A stretch of 64,000 nt of DNA, taken from positions 496,001 to 560,000 of the forward strand of contig NZ_CP048627.1 of the NCBI RefSeq assembly GCF_010669225.1, written 5' to 3'. Within the stretch, counting starts at the first letter, position 1, and each line of letters opens with the position of its first letter. The position numbers and the translations under genes were made by a program. This document shows, in pieces, positions 18,243 through 27,144 of this stretch. This DNA is from Megamonas funiformis. Lineage in GTDB: Bacteria > Bacillota > Negativicutes > Selenomonadales > Selenomonadaceae. Under the pieces are notes generated by a model. The model worked only from the letters and a program-made list of their open reading frames with translations. It was not told where the DNA came from and ran no database searches.

Positions 18243-18839
18243 TTAAGTACAAATTTTATCTTGCATTTTGCTAAATTTAGCTTCACCAATACCTTTGACA
18301 TTTTTGATATCTTCGATAGAAGAAAAATTACCATGTTCTTGGCGATAATCAATGATTTTTTGAGCAGTTGCAGGGCCAATTCCAGGTAAAGTATCTAAAT
18401 CTTCTTTTGTTGCAGTATTTATATTGATTAAATTAGAAGATGAATTATTATTAGGAATGTTGGAATTAGTATCATTTACCTGTTCATTAGAATTGTTGAC
18501 AGGTGTTTTACTGCTCACTTGAATTTGCATACCATCAGTTAATTTTTGAGCTAAATTGATTTTGGTTTTATCTGCAAGTGGTGTAAAATCGCCACAGGCT
18601 TTAATTGCATCAGCAATGCGACTATCACTAGGTAATTCAACTAAACCAGGAGAATTGACTTCGCCAGAGACATAAACAGTGATGGTAGTATCTTCTTGTT
18701 TATCTTGAGTCTGTGTTTGCATATTATCGGTGATAATAGGAGTAGTATCTTCTTGTGTGTAAAGATAATAAAAAGTTGAAACACTAGCAAATAGAGCTAT
18801 ACAAAATAAAACAAGTAGCGATTTTTTATACATAGGCAT
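18243..18839 (-). CDS. comEA: ComEA-type DNA receptor (SLBB + helix-hairpin-helix)
   Basis: This 198-residue protein has an N-terminal membrane anchor (about 5-24), a SLBB-type domain (VYVSGEVNSPGLVELP, about 57-105) and a low-complexity Asn/Ser linker. The C-terminal pair of helix-hairpin-helix motifs (NINTATKEDLDTLPGIGPATAQKIIDYR, about 140-170; IKNVKGIGEAKFSKM, about 180-194) binds double-stranded DNA. It delivers DNA to ComEC. Three in-frame ATGs lie close together at 18848, 18839 and 18833; the middle one has the best distance (10 nt) from AGAAAG. The first would abut that site. Confidence 0.9.
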   Translation of the reverse strand: MPMYKKSLLVLFCIALFASVSTFYYLYTQEDTTPIITDNMQTQTQDKQEDTTITVYVSGEVNSPGLVELPSDSRIADAIKACGDFTPLADKTKINLAQKLTDGMQIQVSSKTPVNNSNEQVNDTNSNIPNNNSSSNLININTATKEDLDTLPGIGPATAQKIIDYRQEHGNFSSIEDIKNVKGIGEAKFSKMQDKICT

Positions 18840-18879
18840 ATAAATCATTCTTTCTAATTATAAAAACAAAAAGGAAATA

Positions 18880-19983
18880 TTAATTTTTTAAATCTTGGCA
18901 TTTAGCGATTAAATCAAGTACAGCGAAATCTTTATGTTTAATATCTTTTAACACTACTAAAGCATTTGGATATTCGCCATTTTGACAGAGTAGATAGCCA
19001 AGATTTTTTAAGATGAAGTCATTTTCATCATCTAAAAGTAGAGCTTGGCGCAATAAAAAAATAGCTGATTGAAGATTATTATGTGTGCGGAAAATATCAG
19101 CTAGATAATTAAATAGCCAAATTTTTTTCTTATAAGATAAAACTTGAGACATGATACATTGACTCACTTGCTCGCAAGGTGTGGCTAAAATAGTAGAAAT
19201 ATTTTCCTTATTGGCTATTTGCATATCCCAAATTTGATTGATTGTATTTTGTAGAGCTGGATTTATATTGGTATTGGTATCAGGCATGATGACTCCTTTT
19301 GCACTATTGATAACAGTGGATTGATGAACAGTTAAATCGTGATTAACAGGATTTTTTTGCTTTTGTGTCTTTAAAGACTGTCTACGTTGTTTTTGATAAG
19401 TATTTAGATTAGGACAACGGCGCATTAATTTATCAGCTTTAAATATTTTTTTGAGTTTTTCAATAATCATATCTAAAAGTTGATAATCTTTTTCATTTTT
19501 TAAAGTGATTTTATTGGATAATAGATGATTTAATGTAGTTAAAGCTTCTTCTTTTTTTCCATGAACTAATAAAAGTTGGATTTCTAAAAGTAGACTACGG
19601 CAATCTTGCGGAGATTGAGCTTTTAACTTTTGTGTCCAATTGAAAGCGCGTTCATAATCATGTAAACATAAATAGGTATCAGCTAATTCGTAGATGATAT
19701 CACTATCTACGATATTTTTTTCAAATAATAATTGAATGCAAGATAGAGCTTCTTCATAGAGTTTTTGTTGTTTGAATTGATGGATTTCCAAAAGAAAATC
19801 ATCTTTAGTCATTTCATTTGAAGATGGCTTATTATCGGTAGTGATATTTTGAGCGGATATTTCTTCTGTAGTTGTATCTTCTGAGGAAGATGGATAGAGA
19901 TTTTTAAATACACAGTAAGAAGTATCAGAAGTGTTTGGTTGATTAAAAGAGGTTTGTTGAAACCATTTTGGACGTTTTTTCAA
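18880..19983 (-). CDS. TPR-repeat protein, unknown function
   Basis: This 367-residue protein lacks a signal peptide and has helical repeats resembling tetratricopeptides: KLYEEALSCIQLLFEKNIVDSDIIYELADTYL (about 78-110) and SAIFLLRQALLLDDENDFILKNLGYLLCQNGEYPNALVVL (about 305-345). Between them lies a basic linker (about 190-225). The TTG start follows AAAGGAGGT and overlaps the comF stop (TTTGA), so translation is probably coupled to comF. The competence neighbours suggest a role with DNA uptake, but no direct motif shows it. Alternative: general scaffold protein. Confidence 0.75.
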   Translation of the reverse strand: MKKRPKWFQQTSFNQPNTSDTSYCVFKNLYPSSSEDTTTEEISAQNITTDNKPSSNEMTKDDFLLEIHQFKQQKLYEEALSCIQLLFEKNIVDSDIIYELADTYLCLHDYERAFNWTQKLKAQSPQDCRSLLLEIQLLLVHGKKEEALTTLNHLLSNKITLKNEKDYQLLDMIIEKLKKIFKADKLMRRCPNLNTYQKQRRQSLKTQKQKNPVNHDLTVHQSTVINSAKGVIMPDTNTNINPALQNTINQIWDMQIANKENISTILATPCEQVSQCIMSQVLSYKKKIWLFNYLADIFRTHNNLQSAIFLLRQALLLDDENDFILKNLGYLLCQNGEYPNALVVLKDIKHKDFAVLDLIAKCQDLKN

Positions 19984-20678
19984 AAAAATACCTCCTTTGA
20001 AGGTTTTGTAGGTAAATTGATATTGGCTTGACTAGCTAATACTAGACCGCTTACAGTTTTAGCGCCATGATTTTTTAAAACCATAGCACAATTTTTTAGT
20101 GTACTGCCTGTGGTGAATATATCATCAATCAATAAACATTTGCGATTTTTTACATCAACATAATCTTTTAAGGTAAAAGCATTGGCTAAATTTTCTTGAC
20201 GTTCATGGCGTAGTAATTGATATTGTGATTTAGTTTGTTTTGTACGCTCAAGAATATCGCAATAATTAAAATGATGTTTATCAATCCATGGTTTAAAAAT
20301 TTTTTCAACTTGATTAAAACCACGTTTTTTTAATTTATTTTTGTGTAGGGGTACTGGGATGATCATATCATAAGTGGAAAAATCCCAATCTTCATCTAAA
20401 TATGAAAATAATGGTTTTAAATAAGCTAAAGTAGCAAATTTATTTTGATATTTTAATTCGTGAATTAAATTCTTAAGTCCTTTATCGTATTTACCTATAG
20501 CTATAATAGGTGAAATATATTGTCGAATATCTTCATCATAAGCTAGATTTTCATTGCGGATAATTTCTTCTAAACAAGAAGAACACCACATACCTTTTTG
20601 TTCTACATAAGCATTACAAGAAGGACAATGGCTAGGAAATAGAAATTGCATAATAACTTGATAGATATTATTTAACAT
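19980..20678 (-). CDS. comF: ComF family phosphoribosyltransferase-like protein
   Basis: This 232-residue protein has a zinc-ribbon start (CPSCNAYVEQKGMWCSSC, residues about 18-35) and a C-terminal type I phosphoribosyltransferase fold with the PRPP loop CLLIDDIFTTGSTLKNC (about 185-201). The conserved MIIPVPLHKNKLKKRGFNQ (about 109-127) is a hallmark of ComF. ComF is needed for natural transformation in several bacteria, acting on single-stranded DNA after uptake; the biochemical role remains unclear. It overlaps the TPR gene by 4 nt, and follows recD2. Confidence 0.92.
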   Translation of the reverse strand: MLNNIYQVIMQFLFPSHCPSCNAYVEQKGMWCSSCLEEIIRNENLAYDEDIRQYISPIIAIGKYDKGLKNLIHELKYQNKFATLAYLKPLFSYLDEDWDFSTYDMIIPVPLHKNKLKKRGFNQVEKIFKPWIDKHHFNYCDILERTKQTKSQYQLLRHERQENLANAFTLKDYVDVKNRKCLLIDDIFTTGSTLKNCAMVLKNHGAKTVSGLVLASQANINLPTKPSKEVFF

Positions 20679-20709
20679 GATAAAGAACTCTTTTCTAAAA
20701 TAAAATAGT

Positions 20710-22875
20710 TTAAATTAATTTATGGGCTAAACGTTCAGCAAGTAGTGTATATCTTTTTTGTGTTCGATTGCTTTGAACAGCAGTCATCAATGCTTTTTTC
20801 GAGCCAATGATGATGACCTTTTGTTTGGCTCTGGTGATAGCTGTATAGAGTAAATTTCGTTGGAGCATGATGTAGTGACTTGTTGATAAAGGAATGATGA
20901 CTACTTTATATTCACTGCCTTGACTTTTATGCACACTTGAGGCATAAGCTAGAGTTAATTCGTTTAGTTCATTTTTTTCATAGGTAACAATATGGTCAAA
21001 ATAATCTACAGTTAATTTTTCGTTGTTGATATCTTGGATAAAACCAATATCGCCATTAAATACATTTTTTTGGTAGTTATTGCGAATATGCATGACTTTA
21101 TCGCCAACACGGAATGTTTGTGAAGAATATTTTAATTCATCTTGATTTTTCTTAGGATTTAATTGTTCTTGAAGCATTAGATTTAAATTTTCTACGCCAC
21201 ATAAAAAGCGATGCATAGGAGATAAAACTTGTACGTCTTTGAGAACATCAAAACCTTCATGAGGTAAATCTTTAGTACATAAATCAAGGATTTTTTGTGT
21301 AATGGAAGTATCGTCATTTAATTCATAAAAGACAAAATCGCTGTATTGTTTGCGAAGATCAGGTAATCTACCAGCGTTTATGATATGTGCATTTTGGATA
21401 ATCATGCTTGTTTGAGCTTGGCGGAAAATCTCATCTAAGCGAATGGCAGGGATTTTTTGCGAACGAATGATATCTTTAAGTACAGATCCAGGGCCTACAG
21501 CAGGAAGTTGGTCTGTATCACCGACTAAGATGATGCGACAACCATCTGGTACAGCATTTAGAAAATGGTGCATGAGGACTATATCCACCATAGAAACTTC
21601 GTCTAAGATGATGACATCAGCATCTAATTGGTCATCGATATCTTTGCTAAAGCCTAATTGTAAATTATCATCTTGAGCTAAATTATTTGCTTCTAGCAAG
21701 CGATGGATAGTTAAAGCTTTTTGTCCTGTTGTTTCGCTTAAGCGTTTTGCAGCTCGTCCAGTTGGTGCTGCTAGGCGAATTTTTAATCCTTGGGCTTTTA
21801 AAATAGATAAGATGCCTTTGATTACAGTCGTTTTACCAGTACCAGGACCACCAGTAAGGACTAAAACTCCGTGATGAAGACAAGCTTTGATGGCTTCTTT
21901 TTGTTTTTGTGCAAGTTGGATTTGATTGTCTTTTTCCCATACTTTGATAAATAAAGAAAGATTATCTTCTGATAAAGGCTCAGTTGCTTGTTGTAATTGA
22001 AGTAGACGCGTAGCAACTTTTTTTTCGGCATAATAAAGATATGGCGGATAAATTAAAGTTTCGCCACCAACTACTTCAGTATTTAAAGAGCCATTATCAA
22101 TGCGTTCTTTTAAAATAGTGAAGATGATTTGATTATTTACTTGCAATATCTTTGCTGTTTTATCGACAAGAGCCATTTCAGGAATACAGCAATGACCATT
22201 GTTGCAAAGTTGCATTAAAGCATAATCTATACCTGAGATTATGCGTCGTTTATCCTCTCTTTGTATGCCAAGATTAAAAGCGAGTTTATCAGCTGTTAAA
22301 AAGCCTATACCTTCGATATCTTGAAATAAGCGATAAATATCTTTTTCCATGATATCTATCGCAAAAGAACCATATTTAGCAAAGATTTTACCTGCATAAG
22401 TATTGGATATACCATGATTTTCTAGCCAAACCATGATTTCAGTGAGTTCACTTTGTTCAAGATAAGAAGCGGATATTTTTTCTGCTGTTTTTTTGCCAAT
22501 ACCGGGAACTTTTAATAATTCATTTGGTGATTTAGCAATTATTTCTAAAGTCTTTTCGCCAAATTCAGCGACTATTTTCTTTGCCATGGCAGGGCCAATG
22601 CCGTTGATTGCCCCAGAAGCTAAGAATTTTTCAATGCCGGATATTTCTGTAGGAGCAACAGTTTTGTAAGTCGTAGCTTTAAACTGTTGCCCAAATTTAG
22701 GGTGCTTTACCCATTCCCCTTCAATTTCTAATAGTTGTCCAATGAGTGGAGCTATGCCGTTTAGGGTAACTGTTATCTGTGTAGAAAGTTTTTCTGGTGA
22801 TAATTTTAAAACAGTGAAGCGATTATCTTGACTGGCAAAAATAATCGTGTCTACTGTTCCACATATTTTTTCCAT
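20710..22875 (-). CDS. recD2: RecD2-type ATP-dependent DNA helicase
   Basis: This 721-residue SF1B 5'-3' helicase has tandem helix-hairpin-helix motifs in the N-terminal half (GIGPAMAKKIVAEFG about 88-102, VPGIGKKTAEKI about 120-131, GIGFLTADKLA). The motor follows: Walker A LTGGPGTGKTTVIKG (about 333-347), Walker B VIILDEVSMVD, motif III GDTDQLPAVGPG, motif V SVHKSQGSEYKVVIIPL, motif VI YTAITRAKQKVIIIG. The long N-terminus without RecBC partners marks RecD2. It acts in DNA repair and replication fork handling. It follows the ABC-F gene by 34 nt and heads the block that runs into comF and comEA. Confidence 0.94.
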   Translation of the reverse strand: MEKICGTVDTIIFASQDNRFTVLKLSPEKLSTQITVTLNGIAPLIGQLLEIEGEWVKHPKFGQQFKATTYKTVAPTEISGIEKFLASGAINGIGPAMAKKIVAEFGEKTLEIIAKSPNELLKVPGIGKKTAEKISASYLEQSELTEIMVWLENHGISNTYAGKIFAKYGSFAIDIMEKDIYRLFQDIEGIGFLTADKLAFNLGIQREDKRRIISGIDYALMQLCNNGHCCIPEMALVDKTAKILQVNNQIIFTILKERIDNGSLNTEVVGGETLIYPPYLYYAEKKVATRLLQLQQATEPLSEDNLSLFIKVWEKDNQIQLAQKQKEAIKACLHHGVLVLTGGPGTGKTTVIKGILSILKAQGLKIRLAAPTGRAAKRLSETTGQKALTIHRLLEANNLAQDDNLQLGFSKDIDDQLDADVIILDEVSMVDIVLMHHFLNAVPDGCRIILVGDTDQLPAVGPGSVLKDIIRSQKIPAIRLDEIFRQAQTSMIIQNAHIINAGRLPDLRKQYSDFVFYELNDDTSITQKILDLCTKDLPHEGFDVLKDVQVLSPMHRFLCGVENLNLMLQEQLNPKKNQDELKYSSQTFRVGDKVMHIRNNYQKNVFNGDIGFIQDINNEKLTVDYFDHIVTYEKNELNELTLAYASSVHKSQGSEYKVVIIPLSTSHYIMLQRNLLYTAITRAKQKVIIIGSKKALMTAVQSNRTQKRYTLLAERLAHKLI

Positions 22876-22914
22876 AAGTAAAGCCTTTCTATTATTTATG
22901 ATAAATTTATTATT

Positions 22915-24861
22915 CTATGCTTTATTTGCTAATTCTTCGGTTAATTTATCCCATTCAATATATTTTTCTTCTAGTTCTTGTTCTTTTTGAGCATAAGCTG
23001 TAGCTATTTCATGACTTTTATTAGGGTCTGCTTGCAGTGCTGGGTCATTCATTTGATATTCTAAGCCTTTTAATTCAGCTTCAAACATAGCGATAGTAGC
23101 TTCGCAACGCTGTATCATCATGGTTAATTTTTCACTGCTCATAGCAGAAGCTACATGTGCATTTTTAGGTTTTGCTTTTTCTTGTTTTGTTTTAGGCGTA
23201 GTTTTATTTTCAGTAGTAGCTTTTTTATTTGAAATTTCTTGAGTAGACTCAAGTTCTTTTTGCATTTCTAATTTTTTTTCACGATAATAGCTATAATTTC
23301 CATTATACTCTGTTAAATGTCCGTTTTCTAATTCACAAGTGAAGTTAGTAACTTTATCTAAGAAATAACGGTCATGGGAAACGACGATAAATGTACCAGG
23401 GAAAGCCATCATCGCTTCTTCAATAGCTTCTTTAGCAGGAATATCCAAATGGTTTGTAGGTTCGTCCATTACGAGGAAATTTGCACCAGTTAACATTAAC
23501 TTTAATAAAGCCAAGCGAGATTTTTCTCCACCGGATAAATCGCCGATTAATTTATAAATATCATCGCCTTTGAATAAGAAAGCACCTAGACAGTGGCGAG
23601 CCTGTTCATCATTTAAACCAAATGAAGATAAGATTTCATCAAAAACAGTATTGCTAGGGCAAAGACCTTCATGTTGCTGGGAATAATAGCCGATTTTTAC
23701 ACGACTGCCGATTTTAATATTTCCTGTAGGAGATTGTAATTCGCCTAAAAGTAATCTCAATAAAGTTGTTTTACCAGCACCATTAGGGCCTACGATAGCT
23801 ACACCATCACCTTTGCGAATTAATAAAGATAGATGTTCAAAGATTTTATGATCGCCGAAACTAACAGATACATCATCAAGTTCAGCTACACGTTGAGCAC
23901 ATTCTTCTGGTTTATGGAACATAAAATAATTAAAGCCTGATTTTTGTGGAGGTAAGATGATGCGTTCTAAACGTTGTAATTGTTTTTCACGTCCTCTAGC
24001 TTGTTTGGCTTTGACACCTGCTTTATAACGACGAATATATTCTTCTGTTTCGCGGATATGTTCTTGCTGTTTAGCATAGGCAGATTCTAGGGCAGCTCGT
24101 CTTTGAGCTTTTACTTTCATGGCAGTGGAATAATTGCCATCATATAAAACAGTTGTTTTATTTTCTAAATCTAAAATCTTAGTAGCAACTTTGTCTAAGA
24201 AAAAGCGGTCATGGGAAATTAAAAGTACGCCACCTTTATAATTGCTCAAAAAGCCTTCTAGCCATTCAATCATTTCAATATCAAGATGGTTTGTTGGTTC
24301 ATCTAAAAATAGAAAATCTGGCTCACGAAGTAATGCTTTAGCTAGACAAATGCGAGTGCGTTGACCACCTGAAAATAATGTTGGGTTTTTGGGAAAGTCT
24401 TCTTCACTAAAGCCAAGACCAAAAGCAACGCGACGAAGACGGCTTTCATAATCGTATCCGCCTAATTGTTCAAATTTATCAGAAATACGACTATATTCCT
24501 TCATTAAATCTTCAAGTTTATCATCATCATCTAAGTTTTCAATTTGTTTTTCTAATGTAGTTTTTTTCTGTCCGAGAGCAATGATATCAGCAAAAGCAGA
24601 TAAGAGTTCATCATATAAATTATCATGAGTGAAATCTGATTGCTGTTGCATATAGCCGATAGTATCTACACTATCAATACTGATGCGACCTGTATCATAT
24701 TCTTCAATACCTAAAAGACATTTCATTAAAGTGGATTTACCAGCACCATTAGGGCCAACAAAACCAATTTTATCGCCACGAGCCACATCAAAGGAGACAT
24801 TATGAAATAATTCTTCTATGCCAAAGGATTTTCCTAAATCTTGAATGCGTAAAATTCCCAA
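22915..24861 (-). CDS. ABC-F family ATPase (ribosome-associated)
   Basis: This 648-residue soluble protein has two ABC domains and no membrane segment. The first has GPNGAGKSTLMKC (about 38), LFSGGQRTRI and FLFLDEPTNHLD. The second has VGPNGAGKTTLLRLLL (about 355), LSGGEKSRLALLKL and FLVMDEPTNHLD. An arm/linker of charged helix (about 235-300, RRYKAGVKAKQARGREKQLQ) separates them, and a coiled-coil tail (about 565-645) follows a Lys/Thr-rich stretch. This is the Uup/YdiF layout; ABC-F proteins act on translating ribosomes, some giving antibiotic resistance. Nothing here points to a resistance role specifically. GGAAGTG precedes the ATG. Confidence 0.9.
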   Translation of the reverse strand: MGILRIQDLGKSFGIEELFHNVSFDVARGDKIGFVGPNGAGKSTLMKCLLGIEEYDTGRISIDSVDTIGYMQQQSDFTHDNLYDELLSAFADIIALGQKKTTLEKQIENLDDDDKLEDLMKEYSRISDKFEQLGGYDYESRLRRVAFGLGFSEEDFPKNPTLFSGGQRTRICLAKALLREPDFLFLDEPTNHLDIEMIEWLEGFLSNYKGGVLLISHDRFFLDKVATKILDLENKTTVLYDGNYSTAMKVKAQRRAALESAYAKQQEHIRETEEYIRRYKAGVKAKQARGREKQLQRLERIILPPQKSGFNYFMFHKPEECAQRVAELDDVSVSFGDHKIFEHLSLLIRKGDGVAIVGPNGAGKTTLLRLLLGELQSPTGNIKIGSRVKIGYYSQQHEGLCPSNTVFDEILSSFGLNDEQARHCLGAFLFKGDDIYKLIGDLSGGEKSRLALLKLMLTGANFLVMDEPTNHLDIPAKEAIEEAMMAFPGTFIVVSHDRYFLDKVTNFTCELENGHLTEYNGNYSYYREKKLEMQKELESTQEISNKKATTENKTTPKTKQEKAKPKNAHVASAMSSEKLTMMIQRCEATIAMFEAELKGLEYQMNDPALQADPNKSHEIATAYAQKEQELEEKYIEWDKLTEELANKA

Positions 24862-24930
24862 AATAACACTTCCTTTATAATTTATAACTATATAATATAA
24901 TTTAAATTTTAAATTTATAGACCTATATAA

Positions 24931-24969
24931 TTAAATCTTGCTACTCCATGAAGATATAGCAAGATTTAA
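24931..24969 (-). terminator. Hairpin/terminator after the LCP-family gene
   Basis: Perfect 13-bp arms TTAAATCTTGCTA (24931-24943) and TAGCAAGATTTAA (24957-24969) lie 12 nt past the LCP stop. The following T-tract is poor (TTATAT), so termination may be partial. Confidence 0.6.
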
Positions 24970-24980
24970 TCTAAAATAAT

Positions 24981-26444
24981 TTAATTTTGTTTTTGATAAT
25001 CTAAGCCAATATTGACTGTTGCCTGACCAGAGCTTCCTCCTGACATAATAGTACAAGTAAATGGCATACCATAGAAATAATCTGTTTCATGCTCATTTGC
25101 TGTAATAGTTGTATGTTCACGAGAAGATGTATTTCCTGTTTCAACACTAGAAATTTTAAAACCTTTGCGTTTTAAGATATCTGCAACTTCTGCACCAGCT
25201 CCATTGATACCGCTAGAGTTGATGACTAAAACGGTTATATCTTCATTTTTTACAGGTTCAACTTTTTCTTTAGCAGGAGCTGTGTTGTCTTCTTGAGTTG
25301 AAGATTTTTCTTCGTTTGAAGGAGTTTCTGTTGTAATATCGCCCATTTTTAAACCTTTAGGCAAAGATTTTTCATATGCTTTTATTGTAGATTCAGTATC
25401 TTTTTGAGCAGTTTCATTTAAGGTAATTCCCATATTTTGCGCTATTAAATTTCGTGTTTTGGCAATATCTGGTATCCAATAGCTGATATCTTCGATATAA
25501 GCAGGTTGTCCAGGAACCATACTAGAAGATAAGCCATTTTGTTGGATTGTAGGTAAATTGGATACTAGGGCAATCATTTCATTCAATGGCATATTAGTTT
25601 GAATAGCTGAGGAAATATTGCTTAAAATATCTGGTAGTTTTGGTAGGATTGATGGTGATATTGCTTGTGCAAGGAAAGCTTTCATGAATTTTTGCTGACG
25701 ATTTATACGACCGATATCGCCCTCACCATCGCGATAGCGAACATATTGAATAGCTGTTTTACCATTTAAATGCTGAAGTCCTGGTTGAAGGTCGATGACG
25801 AGACCACCATTGTCGTCCCAAGGGTCTTCATAATACATGCGTTTTTCTACATCAATATCAACACCACCAACAGCGTCGATGATTTTTTCAAAAGCTTGGA
25901 TATCTATAAGAACATAATAATTAATCGGTACATTTAAAAATGATTCCACTACTTTTTGCGTAAGCTCATGACCACCATAAGCGTAAGCGTGATTTATTTT
26001 GTCATAGTCATTTTTTTCGATATGTACTCTAGTATCACGTGGCAAAGATAATAAAGAAGCTTTTTGTTCATTTGGATTATATGTTAAAACCATTAATGTA
26101 TCACTGCGACCGACATCATCAGCACGTCTATCTACACCCATTATCATGATATTAAGAACGTTTGTTTGTTCTGTAGTTATAGTTGGAGGATTATCAGAGG
26201 AAGAATCAGAGTTAGCAAAGACAAATCCAACTAATACCAATAATAGAATAATAATTAAAGCAATAAGACGGTTATAGTTTTTCTTCTTTTTATATATTTT
26301 TTTTGGCGGTGGAGGAGAGGGTGGATCATTTTTTTCTCGCCATTCCCTGCTGAGCCAATCTGGAGTATTTAATGTATCAATATCATTTTTATCGTTATCA
26401 CTAGTTGTATCGTGTTTATTTGTATCATCAATTTTATTTTCCAA
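24981..26444 (-). CDS. LytR-CpsA-Psr (LCP) family envelope protein with LytR_C domain
   Basis: This 487-residue type II membrane protein has a charged, proline-rich cytosolic tail (PPSPPPPKK, about 41-49), one membrane helix (about 58-78), an LCP catalytic domain (about 95-285) and a C-terminal LytR_C domain (about 390-485, beginning ITVLVINSSGINGAGAEVADIL). LCP active-site features are visible: MIMGVDRRADDVGRSDTLMV, LSLPRDTRV and VRYRDGEGDIGRINRQQ. In monoderm Firmicutes these enzymes attach teichoic acids or capsule to peptidoglycan. In a diderm the acceptor glycan is uncertain. GGAGTTTTTT precedes the ATG, and it has its own promoter with an operator-like dyad. Confidence 0.9.
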   Translation of the reverse strand: MENKIDDTNKHDTTSDNDKNDIDTLNTPDWLSREWREKNDPPSPPPPKKIYKKKKNYNRLIALIIILLLVLVGFVFANSDSSSDNPPTITTEQTNVLNIMIMGVDRRADDVGRSDTLMVLTYNPNEQKASLLSLPRDTRVHIEKNDYDKINHAYAYGGHELTQKVVESFLNVPINYYVLIDIQAFEKIIDAVGGVDIDVEKRMYYEDPWDDNGGLVIDLQPGLQHLNGKTAIQYVRYRDGEGDIGRINRQQKFMKAFLAQAISPSILPKLPDILSNISSAIQTNMPLNEMIALVSNLPTIQQNGLSSSMVPGQPAYIEDISYWIPDIAKTRNLIAQNMGITLNETAQKDTESTIKAYEKSLPKGLKMGDITTETPSNEEKSSTQEDNTAPAKEKVEPVKNEDITVLVINSSGINGAGAEVADILKRKGFKISSVETGNTSSREHTTITANEHETDYFYGMPFTCTIMSGGSSGQATVNIGLDYQKQN

Positions 26445-26480
26445 AATAAAAAACTCCTACTAATTTATTCATACATTATG

Positions 26481-26493
26481 CTAACTAAGTTAG
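26481..26493. promoter_or_regulatory. Operator-like dyad at the LCP gene start site
   Basis: CTAACT-A-AGTTAG is a perfect 6-1-6 inverted repeat overlapping the -10 edge and predicted transcription start of the LCP-family gene. Confidence 0.35.
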
Positions 26494-26520
26494 TATATCA
26501 AATATAAATTATCATTTCAA
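26492..26520 (-). promoter_or_regulatory. Promoter of the LCP-family gene
   Basis: Minus strand: TTGAAA (26520-26515), 17-bp spacer, TATACT (26497-26492), about 50 bp before the ATG. Confidence 0.7.
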
Positions 26521-26616
26521 TTTATATAAAAATAAATATTTATAAATGTTGTGTATAAATATACGAATAAAGGGAGAAAAATTTTTATAATTTTACAATA
26601 TATAGTTAATTTTTGC

Positions 26617-26645
26617 TTGATTTTTGTTGAATAAAACTTTATACT
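26617..26645 (+). promoter_or_regulatory. Promoter of the CxxC zinc-ribbon gene
   Basis: TTGATT (26617-26622), 17-bp spacer, TATACT (26640-26645). It leaves a leader of about 100 nt before the ATG with no structure I can name. The rest of the 310-bp gap is AT-rich. Confidence 0.6.
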
Positions 26646-26755
26646 AAAAGAAGCAAACAGCTTTTTTGTTCTGATATGAAAAATGACGTGGAAAATCATG
26701 CATTTATGGGATGAAACGGCTTGGGCTTAATTGAACTTTTTAAGGAGTTTTACAA

Positions 26756-27043
26756 ATGGATTTTCAAGACAAAACACTAGTATGTAAAGATTGTGGTAAG
26801 GAATTTGTTTTCAGTGCAGGAGAACAAGCTTTTTATGCAGAAAAAGGCTTTGAAAATGAACCAGCACGTTGCCATGAATGCCGTGATAAAAGACGTCGCG
26901 AACGTGAAGGCGGAAAAGAACAGCGTCAGATGTATACTGTAGAATGCGCAGAATGCGGAAAAGAAACACAGGTTCCTTTTGAACCAAAAGGAGACCGTCC
27001 AGTTTATTGTCGTGATTGCTTCAACGCTAGACGCAATAAATAA
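26756..27043 (+). CDS. Small zinc-ribbon (CxxC-CxxC) protein
   Basis: This 95-residue protein has two zinc-finger-like halves: CKDCGKEF ... CHECRDKRRRERE (residues about 10-47) and CAECGKETQVPF ... CRDCFNARRNK (about 63-95). It belongs to the CxxC-x17-CxxC zinc-ribbon group, widespread in anaerobic Firmicutes. Function is unknown; nucleic-acid binding is plausible from the basic tails. TTTAAGGAG precedes the ATG. It stands alone with its own promoter and terminator. Confidence 0.85.
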   Translation: MDFQDKTLVCKDCGKEFVFSAGEQAFYAEKGFENEPARCHECRDKRRREREGGKEQRQMYTVECAECGKETQVPFEPKGDRPVYCRDCFNARRNK

Positions 27044-27062
27044 TTTAGTTTAATCGGCAAGG

Positions 27063-27090
27063 AGGCTTGGATATTTCCGAGCCTTTTTTA
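27063..27090 (+). terminator. Terminator after the zinc-ribbon gene
   Basis: AGGCTTGG (27063-27070) pairs with CCGAGCCT (27077-27084), one G-T pair, followed by T residues. Confidence 0.8.
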
Positions 27091-27144
27091 AGGTTAGATG
27101 TAATTATAATTTTATAAACAAATTTAAAGAAGGGAAGTTACATA

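Noticed and set aside
26517-26699. 60-residue hydrophobic frame on the minus strand
   Set aside because: It has no ribosome site, covers the zinc-ribbon gene promoter and is made of AT-rich codons; probably chance.
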